Part shown: piece after piece, positions 1-6,718 of the stretch
How positions within the stretch are numbered: the stretch's first letter is position 1
Layout of the letters: every line of letters starts with the position of its first letter
Assembly: GCA_905612495.1 (NCBI GenBank)
Contig: CAJQSF010000042.1
Span: 1-56,718 of the forward strand
DNA from: an uncultured Candidatus Pelagibacter sp.
GTDB taxonomy: Bacteria; Pseudomonadota; Alphaproteobacteria; Pelagibacterales; Pelagibacteraceae
Direction: 5' to 3'
Length of the DNA stretch: 56,718 nt
Translations under genes and position numbers: made by a program
The notes under the pieces: model-generated
Databases searched by the model: none
What the model was told of the DNA's origin: nothing
What the model saw: the letters and a program-made list of their open reading frames with translations, nothing else

Positions 1-52
1 CAATTATGATTCCAACGATATAAATTATAGTAATAATTGTTGTCTTGTTCAT
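1..52 (-). CDS. Start of an unidentified membrane-type protein (partial)
   Basis: Reading the minus strand from an ATG at 52 gives about 17 residues, MNKTTIITIIYIVGIII, before the window ends. The start is hydrophobic, which suggests a signal anchor or first membrane helix. Its ATG overlaps the TGA of the DUF1289 gene (ATGA at 49-52), so the two are probably translationally coupled. Too short to assign a family. Confidence 0.45.
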   Translation of the reverse strand, partial: MNKTTIITIIYIVGIII

Positions 53-297
53 TTTATCAAATTTTTTTTAAAAAGAGAAATACCATTTTTTAATTTATGT
101 CTATATGAATCTTTAAAACTTTCTAACTGCCATCCAGCAAGCCTTTTTTGAATATTGGTCAAATTATCATTTTTCCACTGATCAGTAGTGTCTTCTAATT
201 TCCATAATTTTTTTTCATCATTATTTCTTCCACACCCGTAGCAATAACCAGTCTGTGGGTCAGTTTTACATATACTTATGCAAGGAGAAATAATCAT
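49..297 (-). CDS. DUF1289 family small cysteine-rich protein
   Basis: An 82-residue protein that begins with the hallmark of the DUF1289 family: SPCISIC, then DPQTGYCYGCGR, then a D-E-x-x-x-W stretch. The conserved cysteines (near residues 5, 9, 19 and 22) look like a small metal-binding or iron-sulfur knuckle; this is inferred from spacing. The biochemical role of the family is not established. The gene ends in an ATGA overlap with the next minus-strand gene and is transcribed away from the tRNA-Leu promoter at 354-382. It is host sequence just outside the prophage. Length and start fit the family. Confidence 0.85.
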   Translation of the reverse strand: MIISPCISICKTDPQTGYCYGCGRNNDEKKLWKLEDTTDQWKNDNLTNIQKRLAGWQLESFKDSYRHKLKNGISLFKKNLIK

Positions 298-353
298 TTT
301 TTAAATTAATACTAATTATAATTGATTATTAATATATTTCATAATTATTCTCA

Positions 354-382
354 TTGGACAAATGATATCAATAATATATAAA
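354..382 (+). promoter_or_regulatory. Sigma-70 promoter of the host tRNA-Leu
   Basis: A -35 element TTGGAC (354-359) and a -10 element TATAAA (377-382) are separated by 17 bp. The predicted start is near 389, a few bases before the tRNA 5' end at 397. In the uninterrupted chromosome this would serve tRNA-Leu and probably tig, which begins 15 nt after the tRNA. In the lysogen it reads through the tRNA fragment into the phage leader and RNA polymerase genes. Prediction from sequence only. Confidence 0.6.
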
Positions 383-396
383 ACCCCAAGAATTGT

Positions 397-436
397 GGGC
401 GAATGGCGGAATTGGTAGACGCGCTGGTCTTAGGAA
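397..436 (+). pseudogene. 5' half of host tRNA-Leu(UAG), cut in the anticodon loop
   Basis: The segment holds the acceptor 5' strand GGGCGAA, the D arm GGCGGAATTGGTAGACGC, and the anticodon stem CTGGT with the loop CTTAGGA. Phage DNA follows at 437. Joined to 39913-39957 it makes an 85-nt tRNA-Leu: GGGCGAA pairs with TTCGCCT, the anticodon stem closes CTGGT/ACCAG, and CCA is encoded. The gene is therefore broken in this chromosome. Confidence 0.93.
427..436 (+). repeat. attL core
   Basis: GTCTTAGGAA occurs here and again at 39903-39912, where it leads into the tRNA 3' half. It covers the anticodon loop of tRNA-Leu(UAG). The crossover must lie inside it. In attB the core is flanked by the anticodon-stem inverted repeat CTGGT/ACCAG. 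The deduced attP reads GGTTAGT-core-AAGAACC, whose GGTT/AACC ends form a matching imperfect inverted repeat. Confidence 0.88.
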
Positions 437-534
437 AGAACCACCCCACACACATACATTCACTTCTGCATATTCTTCTTCAACACCAACGTCTTTTTTT
501 TAAACAATCAATGTATGCACTAGTGGATAGTTTC

Positions 535-583
535 TGCAACAAATGCAACAAAACTACTTCTTTGCTGTATTTTTATTGCAACA
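535..583 (+). promoter_or_regulatory. Three TGCAACA arm-type sites on the attL side
   Basis: TGCAACA occurs at 535-541, 544-550 and 577-583, about 100-150 bp inside attL. The same heptamer, in inverted orientation, occurs three times on the attR side (39817-39854). Clustering on both arms of the deduced attP, facing each other, is what arm-type integrase sites look like. Binding is inferred. Confidence 0.55.
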
Positions 584-626
584 AGAACCACAAGTGCATG
601 TACTTAACTTTAAGGACAAGAACACT

Positions 627-1610
627 ATGAGTACATCAGAACAAAAGACTTTACTGCAACAACAACTAGAGGAATTAGTTAAGGTTGGAGTAGGTGGTAA
701 GTTTAAGAATGAGAACACTGAAGATTATGTAGCTAAGATTGAGGAAGAAATTGCCTTCGAAGAAGCCATGATTAGAGGTGGAATAACTAGGTATCAAAAG
801 CTCATCAAAGATGCAGTTGTTGATAGTCAAGAAAGTACGACCCTATATGGAATAGTACTACAGCAGAAATATATCACTGAATTATCGGCTATGATTAATG
901 ATGAGGTTAAGACAATGACTTCAGGAGTAGCAGGTAATAGGCAGACAGCTTTAAAGCTATTATGCCAGTGTTTGCCCAAATCAGCATTTATCAACGAGGA
1001 GTTCATAACGAATAATCCTAATGTATGGGACACAGTAAGTCTTATTGCATTGAAGAATGTGATTGATGGTATCTCTGCAGAAACCACCCTTAACAAATTA
1101 GCTATCAAATTAGGTACAGCACTTATGTTGGAAGCTAAAATAACCATCTTCAAAGATGAGGAAAAGGACAAGTATAATCAGGTAGCTAAAAGACTTACTG
1201 GTAAGAACATTCCACAGAACGCAAATAGATACCTCTATAAACGTAAGGTTTGGACTTACTGTATGAATAAGCACAACCTGCAATTTGATGATTGGTCTAA
1301 AGAAAACCAGTTACATCTTGGTGTTAAGATTGTTTCCTTATGTGAAAAGCTAGGGTTGGTTAAACATCAGAATAGAAAATCTAATAAGATTAAAACTATT
1401 TGTTATGTTGAAGCTACACCTAAAATCATAGAGGAAATCAAGAACTTCAATATTAAGAATGAAGCTCTTTTCCCTAAATACCTACCAATGTTGATGCCAC
1501 CAAGAGAATGGGAAAATCCTTTTGTCGGTGGATATTATGGCAAGAAACATAACTACAAACAATCAACAGCTAAAGAAATCAGTCAATCACTTAATAAGGA
1601 GAATATCTAA
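627..1610 (+). CDS. T7-type RNA polymerase, N-terminal piece
   Basis: 327 residues that match the N-terminal, promoter-recognition part of single-subunit phage RNA polymerases (T7 gp1). The end, around LPMLMPPREW and GGYYG, corresponds to T7 residues near 280-300, close to the border of the N-terminal domain and the thumb. ATG 627 was chosen because AAGGA lies at 612-616; an in-frame extension to 543 has no such site. The stop overlaps the start of the catalytic piece (TAATG at 1608-1612), in a different frame. Together the two pieces total 882 residues, against 883 for T7 RNA polymerase. In the prophage this is the first gene after the captured host tRNA promoter. It could be a split enzyme or an old frameshift; the internal Shine-Dalgarno favours a functional split. 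Confidence 0.87.
   Translation: MSTSEQKTLLQQQLEELVKVGVGGKFKNENTEDYVAKIEEEIAFEEAMIRGGITRYQKLIKDAVVDSQESTTLYGIVLQQKYITELSAMINDEVKTMTSGVAGNRQTALKLLCQCLPKSAFINEEFITNNPNVWDTVSLIALKNVIDGISAETTLNKLAIKLGTALMLEAKITIFKDEEKDKYNQVAKRLTGKNIPQNANRYLYKRKVWTYCMNKHNLQFDDWSKENQLHLGVKIVSLCEKLGLVKHQNRKSNKIKTICYVEATPKIIEEIKNFNIKNEALFPKYLPMLMPPREWENPFVGGYYGKKHNYKQSTAKEISQSLNKENI
1596..1601 (+). promoter_or_regulatory. Shine-Dalgarno for the second RNA polymerase piece
   Basis: AAGGAG lies inside the last codons of the N-terminal piece, 8 nt before ATG 1610. This is ideal spacing and argues that the downstream ORF is translated as a separate polypeptide, not a frameshift leftover. Confidence 0.7.
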
Positions 1611-3277
1611 TGCACTACAATTTAGTCAAAGCAAGTAATAGAAGATACCTAGAAGAACTTAAAAACCTAGCTAAGGAAATGCCTGTCGTTTACCAATCGG
1701 TAAATATCATGCAACATACTGAGTGGGTTATTAATAAACCTGTATATGAGGTTATTAAACAATGTATGGATAATGACTTTCCATTAGGTAAGTTACCAGT
1801 AAATCCACAGGCAATAGAACTTCCTATTAAGCCTGTAGATATTTCTACAAATCCTGAAGCTCTAGTTAAATGGAAAAGAGAAGCATCTAAAGTTTACTCT
1901 AATAGGTCTAAACAAAACTCTAAATTTATTCAGGTTAGACAAATAATGGCAGAAGCTAAAATGTTATTAGAGAAAAAAGGTTTCTTCTATCCATATCAAT
2001 TAGACTTTAGAAGTAGAGTATATCCTAAACCTGCAATGTTAAGTCCACAGTCAGCAGATTATAGTAGAGCTTTATTAACTTTTAAATTTGGAAAAAGAAT
2101 TGGAGATAATTTTGATATACTTGCAGTAGCAGGTGCAGGATTATTTGGAGAGGTTGATAAAGAAGAACTTGATGTAAGAGTTGGTTGGATAAAAGCACAC
2201 ATGGATAAAATTATTGAATGTGCAACAGCTCCATTAGAACATACTTGGTGGTGTGATGCAGATAAGCCTTTTTGTTTCCTAGCATTTTGTTATGAGATGA
2301 AAGCGTACAGTGATAGTAATTTTGATAGTAGTTTTATAACCACTCTACCAATACAAGCAGACTGTAGTAACAGTGGACTGCAACACTATTCAGCTATGAT
2401 GCGAGATGAAGTAGGTGGTAAAGCTACTAATCTAGTACCAAGTAATAAACCCAGTGATGTATATAATTTAGTAGCAATAGAGGTTACTAAAAAACTTCAA
2501 GCAAGAACTGATGAGTTAGCAACCAAATGGTTAGCTTATAAAATAGACAGAAAGATATGTAAGAAACCTGTGATGTGTTTACCTTATTCACTTACAAGGT
2601 ATTCCTGCAGACAATATCTAGAAGACCATGTTGCTAAAGAGTTTACTGAAAGAGGTACACAGCATGAGTTTGGAGATGACCTGTTTAAAGCTACTGCTTA
2701 CTTAACGCCTATAGTTTGGGAAGCCATAAATGATGTAGTTGTTAAAGCTAGAGACATTATGGATTTTCTGAAAAATATAGCAAGGCTAGTTGCTTCAGAG
2801 AACTTACCTGTATGTTGGTCTACACCACTAAACTTTCCAGTTCAGATGATGTGTTACAAAAAGGAAAGTAAAAGAGTTAAAACTAAAATGGGTGATAGCA
2901 TTGTTAAGTTATCTATTGCATCAGAAACTAATATTATAGATAAAAGAAAAACTGCACAAAGTGTATGTCCTAATTTTATTCATTCATTAGATGCAAGTGT
3001 TTTACAATTAGCTGTAGTGAAAGCTAAAGAAGCAGGAGTTGATAACTTCAGTATGATACATGACAGCTTTGGCTGTACCACACCTGACAATAGGATTATG
3101 GCAGATGCTATTAGAGATGCTTTCTGTGAAATTTATAATGAAGATGTTTTATTAAATTTTGCAAATGAGATGAAAGCTATGCTGTCTGAAAAGAACCTAA
3201 AGAAATTTCCTACTATGCCAATTAAAGGAAATTTAGATTTACAAGAAGTCAAGAAGTCTGTATTTTTTTGTATCTAG
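1610..3277 (+). CDS. T7-type RNA polymerase, catalytic piece
   Basis: 555 residues covering thumb, palm, fingers and C-terminal foot. It aligns by eye with T7 RNA polymerase from the MPEVYKAINIAQNTAW region (here MPVVYQSVNIMQHTEW) to the end. Catalytic residues are present: motif A D251 (QADCSNSGLQHYSAMMRDE), motif B K318 and Y326 (KKPVMCLPY), and motif C D485 (MIHDSFG). They correspond to T7 D537, K631, Y639 and D812. The C-terminus keeps KGNLDLQEV and a hydrophobic end (VFFCI), like the T7 foot. The promoter-specificity loop region is shorter than in T7. It should transcribe the middle and late phage genes with the N-terminal piece. It starts inside TAATG with its own AAGGAG. Confidence 0.92.
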   Translation: MHYNLVKASNRRYLEELKNLAKEMPVVYQSVNIMQHTEWVINKPVYEVIKQCMDNDFPLGKLPVNPQAIELPIKPVDISTNPEALVKWKREASKVYSNRSKQNSKFIQVRQIMAEAKMLLEKKGFFYPYQLDFRSRVYPKPAMLSPQSADYSRALLTFKFGKRIGDNFDILAVAGAGLFGEVDKEELDVRVGWIKAHMDKIIECATAPLEHTWWCDADKPFCFLAFCYEMKAYSDSNFDSSFITTLPIQADCSNSGLQHYSAMMRDEVGGKATNLVPSNKPSDVYNLVAIEVTKKLQARTDELATKWLAYKIDRKICKKPVMCLPYSLTRYSCRQYLEDHVAKEFTERGTQHEFGDDLFKATAYLTPIVWEAINDVVVKARDIMDFLKNIARLVASENLPVCWSTPLNFPVQMMCYKKESKRVKTKMGDSIVKLSIASETNIIDKRKTAQSVCPNFIHSLDASVLQLAVVKAKEAGVDNFSMIHDSFGCTTPDNRIMADAIRDAFCEIYNEDVLLNFANEMKAMLSEKNLKKFPTMPIKGNLDLQEVKKSVFFCI

Positions 3278-3314
3278 GTATATGCAGTAGTGCATGATTA
3301 AGTTCCCCTTATAG

Positions 3315-3334
3315 CTAACTGAACGAACAGTTAG
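3315..3334 (+). promoter_or_regulatory. Perfect hairpin before the SSB gene
   Basis: CTAACTG (3315-3321) and CAGTTAG (3328-3334) form a 7-bp stem with the loop AACGAA, in the 83-nt gap between RNA polymerase and SSB. There is no T-run after it, so it is not a standard terminator. It could be an mRNA processing site or part of a phage promoter region. Confidence 0.5.
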
Positions 3335-3360
3335 TACTCAACAAATATAAGGAGAAATCT

Positions 3361-3954
3361 ATGAGTGAAATAACAACAAAGGTTAGTGTTGCTTCGGAAG
3401 CAATTTACCCACACCTTGTAAAACCAGATGTTCGTTTTAATGAACTTGGAGAATACAAGGTTACTTTAAAGATTAGCAAATCAGACGCTACGGATATGGT
3501 TAGAAGTGTAAACCAATCTATACTAGACAGTCTTGCTAAAGCTGAAAAAGATAACAAAGGTAAAAAAGTTAAAGAAGCACCTAAACCTTATACTGAAGAA
3601 GGCGATTTTGTTTTCTTCAAATTAAAAATGAAAGCGTCAGGTGTTAATAGAAAAACCCAAGAGAAATTTTCTCAGAGACCTACGCTATTTGATGCCAAGA
3701 AAAATCCATTACCTACTGATGTAAGTATATGGGGTGGTTCAACACTTAAATGTGCTTATCAAGAAATTCCTTACTTCACACCAATGTTAGGTGCAGGAGT
3801 GAGTTTAAGATTGAAAGCTGTTCAAGTTATTAAACTAGTTCAAGGCAAATCAGACACTAACATCTTCAAAGAAGAAGATGGTTTTGAAAGCAAATCCAAC
3901 AGTGAAAGCGAAAACTCAGATGCACCCAAAGTACAAGAGAGTTCGGATTTCTAA
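3361..3954 (+). CDS. Single-stranded DNA-binding protein (T7 gp2.5-like)
   Basis: 197 residues with the layout of T7 gp2.5: an OB-fold body with paired beta strands (KVTLKISK, FVFFKLKMKASG, VSLRLKAVQVIKL) and an acidic, flexible tail that ends in an aromatic residue (ESSDF). In T7 that tail recruits DNA polymerase and primase-helicase. It would coat single-stranded DNA during phage replication and recombination. It has a strong AAGGAG Shine-Dalgarno just before ATG 3361. Its 3' end overlaps the endonuclease gene by 35 nt. Position right after RNA polymerase and before endonuclease, amidase and primase supports the call. Confidence 0.82.
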   Translation: MSEITTKVSVASEAIYPHLVKPDVRFNELGEYKVTLKISKSDATDMVRSVNQSILDSLAKAEKDNKGKKVKEAPKPYTEEGDFVFFKLKMKASGVNRKTQEKFSQRPTLFDAKKNPLPTDVSIWGGSTLKCAYQEIPYFTPMLGAGVSLRLKAVQVIKLVQGKSDTNIFKEEDGFESKSNSESENSDAPKVQESSDF

Positions 3955-4360
3955 AACTGTTGAATTAAAGAGTGGTTTAGAAGAAGTAATTTATAATTAT
4001 CTCAAAGACAATAAAGTACATTTTGTCTATGAGGGTATGAAGATTAAGTTCGAATTACCTACACAGAAAAAATCATATACCCCAGACTTCCCAATAAACG
4101 ATAGGTTTATTGTGGAAGCAAAGGGTGCTTTTAATTCAGCAGATAGGAAGAAGCACAAACTCATTAAAGAACAACACCCAGAATTAGATATTAGATTTAT
4201 CTTTTCAAATTCAAAAACAAAAATTGGAAAAAAATCTTTAACTACCTATGGAAAGTGGTGTGACTTATTTAAGTTTAAGTACCACTGCATACAAACAACT
4301 AAACAACCATTCCCAGAAGAATGGCTTAACGAAATAAAGGCGAAAAAAAATGCGAGATGA
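3920..4360 (+). CDS. Endonuclease I, Holliday-junction resolvase (T7 gp3-like)
   Basis: 146 residues (T7 gp3 has 149). It shows the endonuclease I signature: SGLE with E21, YTPDF with D56, and VEAKG with E66 and K68. These match T7 E20, D55, E65 and K67 with a constant offset of one. DRKKHKLIKEQHPELDIR is nearly identical to T7. Start 3920 was chosen from this alignment; the open frame extends to 3878 within SSB. The enzyme cleaves branched DNA and breaks down host DNA. The last codons overlap the amidase start by 11 nt. Confidence 0.93.
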   Translation: MHPKYKRVRISKTVELKSGLEEVIYNYLKDNKVHFVYEGMKIKFELPTQKKSYTPDFPINDRFIVEAKGAFNSADRKKHKLIKEQHPELDIRFIFSNSKTKIGKKSLTTYGKWCDLFKFKYHCIQTTKQPFPEEWLNEIKAKKNAR

Positions 4361-4853
4361 AACTACATACATAGTCATTCACTGTAGTCAGACTAGACCA
4401 TCACAAAAAGATGTTGATGCTAGAATGATAGACAGATGGCACAGAGAAAGAGGGTGGCTAAAGATTGGTTATGGTGGAGTAATCAAGCGTGATGGTACTT
4501 ATGAACAAGGTCGTAAAGATGATGCAATCCAAGCTCATGTCAAAGGATATAACCATACAAGTTTTGGATTATGTTTAGTTGGTGGAGCATTAGAAGAAGA
4601 TTGGAAATTACCTGATGATAATTTTACAGCAGAACAATGGGAAAGTTTAAAAGAACAATTAACAAGATTAGTTAAATTATATCCTGACGCAAGAATAGTT
4701 GGACATTATGATTTAGATAAAAATAAAACTTGTCCTAACTTTGATGTTCAAGATTATTTACTTCACGAAGATATACCTAATTACAAATTTCAAGATGCAC
4801 TAACAGATGATGCTGACCTAATGGAACTTCAATCAGATGAAGAACCAAATTAG
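4350..4853 (+). CDS. N-acetylmuramoyl-L-alanine amidase (T7 gp3.5-like lysozyme)
   Basis: 167 residues of the Amidase_2 / T7 lysozyme family. Zinc ligands are H11 (VIHCSQT), H119 (VGHYD) and C128 (KTCPNF); Y41 and K126 fit the T7 catalytic residues Y46 and K128. WHRERGW, KRDGTYEQGR and KGYNHTSFGLCLVGG are close to T7. In T7 this protein cuts peptidoglycan amide bonds and also inhibits the phage RNA polymerase; whether it binds the split polymerase here is open. It has a longer acidic C-terminal tail than T7. It overlaps both neighbours. Confidence 0.93.
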   Translation: MRDETTYIVIHCSQTRPSQKDVDARMIDRWHRERGWLKIGYGGVIKRDGTYEQGRKDDAIQAHVKGYNHTSFGLCLVGGALEEDWKLPDDNFTAEQWESLKEQLTRLVKLYPDARIVGHYDLDKNKTCPNFDVQDYLLHEDIPNYKFQDALTDDADLMELQSDEEPN

Positions 4854-6456
4854 AGCAGATGAAAAATTTGTTCGTCATGCACCTTGCAATAATTGCAATA
4901 GCCAAAACAATTTAGCCATATACGAATTTCATTCGTACTGTTTTGGTTGTTTACAATGGACTTCACTAGCAGGTTTCAAATCAGTTGTACCTGCTAATGG
5001 AGAGCAACCTATTCAAAAAATACAAAGGAAAGAAATGTTAGACTTAATAGAAGGGTCAGTGAACGCATTACCTAAGAGACAAATAAACTCTGAAACATGT
5101 AAGAAATTTAATTATGAGACTGGAATATATAATGGCAGGAATTGCCATATATCTAATTACTACGACAAACAATATAGTTTGGTAGCACAACACATTCGTT
5201 TTGCTGACAAATCATTTAAGTGGTTAGGAGATACAGACAAGATTAGTTTGTTTGGTCAGAACCTATGGAGAGATGGTGGTAAGCAAGTAGTTATCACTGA
5301 AGGAGAAATTGATTGTATGTCAGTTTCACAAGTTCAAGGTAATAAATACCCAGTAGTATCAGTTCCATCAGGAGCTAGTTCTGCAAAGAAATACATTAAA
5401 AGAGAATTGGAATGGTTAAGTAAATTTGAAAAAATTATACTTATGTTTGATAATGATGAAGCAGGTACAAAGGCTTCAGTAGAATGTGCAAATATCCTAC
5501 CAGTTAAAAAGGCTTATATATCTAAGCTACCAATGAAAGATGCTAATGATTTATTAGTATCAAATTTAGGTGCAAAAATTATTGATAGTATGTGGGAAGC
5601 GAAAGCGTTCTCTCCTGCAGGTATCATTGAAGGTGTAGATACAAAAGATTTATTATTAAAAGATGCTTATGCTGAAAGTATTCCTTATCAATGGAATGGA
5701 TTAAATTCAAAACTAAATGGAATAAGACTTGGAGAATTAAATTTATTATGTGCAGGTTCAGGTACAGGTAAGTCACAAGTCTGTAGAGAAATAGCTCATC
5801 ACTTAATTAGTAACAAACATAAAGTTGGTTACATTGCTTTAGAAGAAAGTGTTAAGAGAAGTATTAGAGGAATTGTTTCAGTTGGTTTAAATAAATTAAT
5901 ACATATACCTGAAGTAAGAAAAGAAACTTCTGATGAAGAAATAGTTACAGAGTGGGAAAAGATAAAAGACTATGTTACTTTTTATGACCACTTCGGTTCA
6001 ACTAGTTCAGATGATTTATTAAATAAAATTCGTTACATGGTTAAAGGTTTAGACTGCAAGGTTATATTCCTAGACCATATTTCAATAGTAGTTTCAGGAC
6101 AAGCAGATGGAGATGAAAGAAGATTAATAGACAACACAATGACTTCGCTAAGACAATTAGTTGAAGAATTAAATTGTGCATTGTTTGTTGTTTCACATTT
6201 GAAAAGACCAGAAGGAAAGTTCGGACATGAAGAAGGAACACAAACTTCGTTATCACATTTAAGAGGTTCACATTCTTTAGCACAGTTATCAGATGCAGTA
6301 ATAGGTTTTGAAAGAGACCAACAGTCTGTTGATGAAGGTAACATGATGATTTGTAGAGTTCTTAAAAATAGATTTAGTGGAGAAACAGGAATTGCATCAA
6401 CATTAATTTATAACAAAGAGACAGGTCGTTTGTCTGAAGGAGACTTTGATGAATGA
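4837..6456 (+). CDS. DNA primase-helicase (T7 gp4-like)
   Basis: 539 residues (T7 gp4A has 566). Domains in order: a zinc-binding module with C17, C20, C35 and C38; a TOPRIM primase core with E155 (ITEGEID) and D205/D207 (MFDNDEAG); and a RecA-like hexameric helicase with Walker A GSGTGKS (307-313), a Walker B-type LDHISIV, and a conserved VVSHLKRP segment. The acidic C-terminus (GDFDE) resembles the tail T7 gp4 uses to contact DNA polymerase. It unwinds DNA and makes primers at the fork. The start overlaps the amidase end by 17 nt, and the zinc module begins soon after, so the start is well placed. Confidence 0.95.
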   Translation: MKNQIRADEKFVRHAPCNNCNSQNNLAIYEFHSYCFGCLQWTSLAGFKSVVPANGEQPIQKIQRKEMLDLIEGSVNALPKRQINSETCKKFNYETGIYNGRNCHISNYYDKQYSLVAQHIRFADKSFKWLGDTDKISLFGQNLWRDGGKQVVITEGEIDCMSVSQVQGNKYPVVSVPSGASSAKKYIKRELEWLSKFEKIILMFDNDEAGTKASVECANILPVKKAYISKLPMKDANDLLVSNLGAKIIDSMWEAKAFSPAGIIEGVDTKDLLLKDAYAESIPYQWNGLNSKLNGIRLGELNLLCAGSGTGKSQVCREIAHHLISNKHKVGYIALEESVKRSIRGIVSVGLNKLIHIPEVRKETSDEEIVTEWEKIKDYVTFYDHFGSTSSDDLLNKIRYMVKGLDCKVIFLDHISIVVSGQADGDERRLIDNTMTSLRQLVEELNCALFVVSHLKRPEGKFGHEEGTQTSLSHLRGSHSLAQLSDAVIGFERDQQSVDEGNMMICRVLKNRFSGETGIASTLIYNKETGRLSEGDFDE

Positions 6457-6718
6457 AAAAATATTAACTAAATTTATTCTAGCTTTCTTAATTGATAAGC
6501 CAGACTATTTAGAATTATCACAAGTACAACAACAGTTAGTTTTTGAAACTTCCAAAACTATTATGACTGCGATTTACAACGCAATTAAATATGAGAATGT
6601 TTATCCAGTTATTATGTGTGGAGATGTAGAAGCTAAAAAAATAATAACAAATGCTATTGAGAGTGTGGGTCACATTCTTCCAAGCACCAATAAAATCACA
6701 GTAACACAAATACATTAA
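6449..6718 (+). CDS. Small phage protein of unknown function
   Basis: 89 residues between primase-helicase and DNA polymerase. ATG 6449 was chosen over an upstream TTG because AAGGAG (6437-6442) sits 6 nt before it. The protein looks mainly helical and has no motif I recognise. It overlaps the helicase end by 8 nt and stops directly before the polymerase ATG (TAAATG). Tight packing suggests a replication accessory role, but that is only position-based. Confidence 0.7.
   Translation: MNEKILTKFILAFLIDKPDYLELSQVQQQLVFETSKTIMTAIYNAIKYENVYPVIMCGDVEAKKIITNAIESVGHILPSTNKITVTQIH

Noticed and set aside
543-626. 28-residue N-terminal extension of the RNA polymerase piece
   Set aside because: It runs through the TGCAACA sites and lacks a ribosome binding site; ATG 627 with AAGGA upstream fits better.
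403-630. 75-codon plus-strand ORF at attL
   Set aside because: It starts in the tRNA-Leu fragment and overlaps the arm-type sites and the RNA polymerase leader. No Shine-Dalgarno and no sensible protein features.
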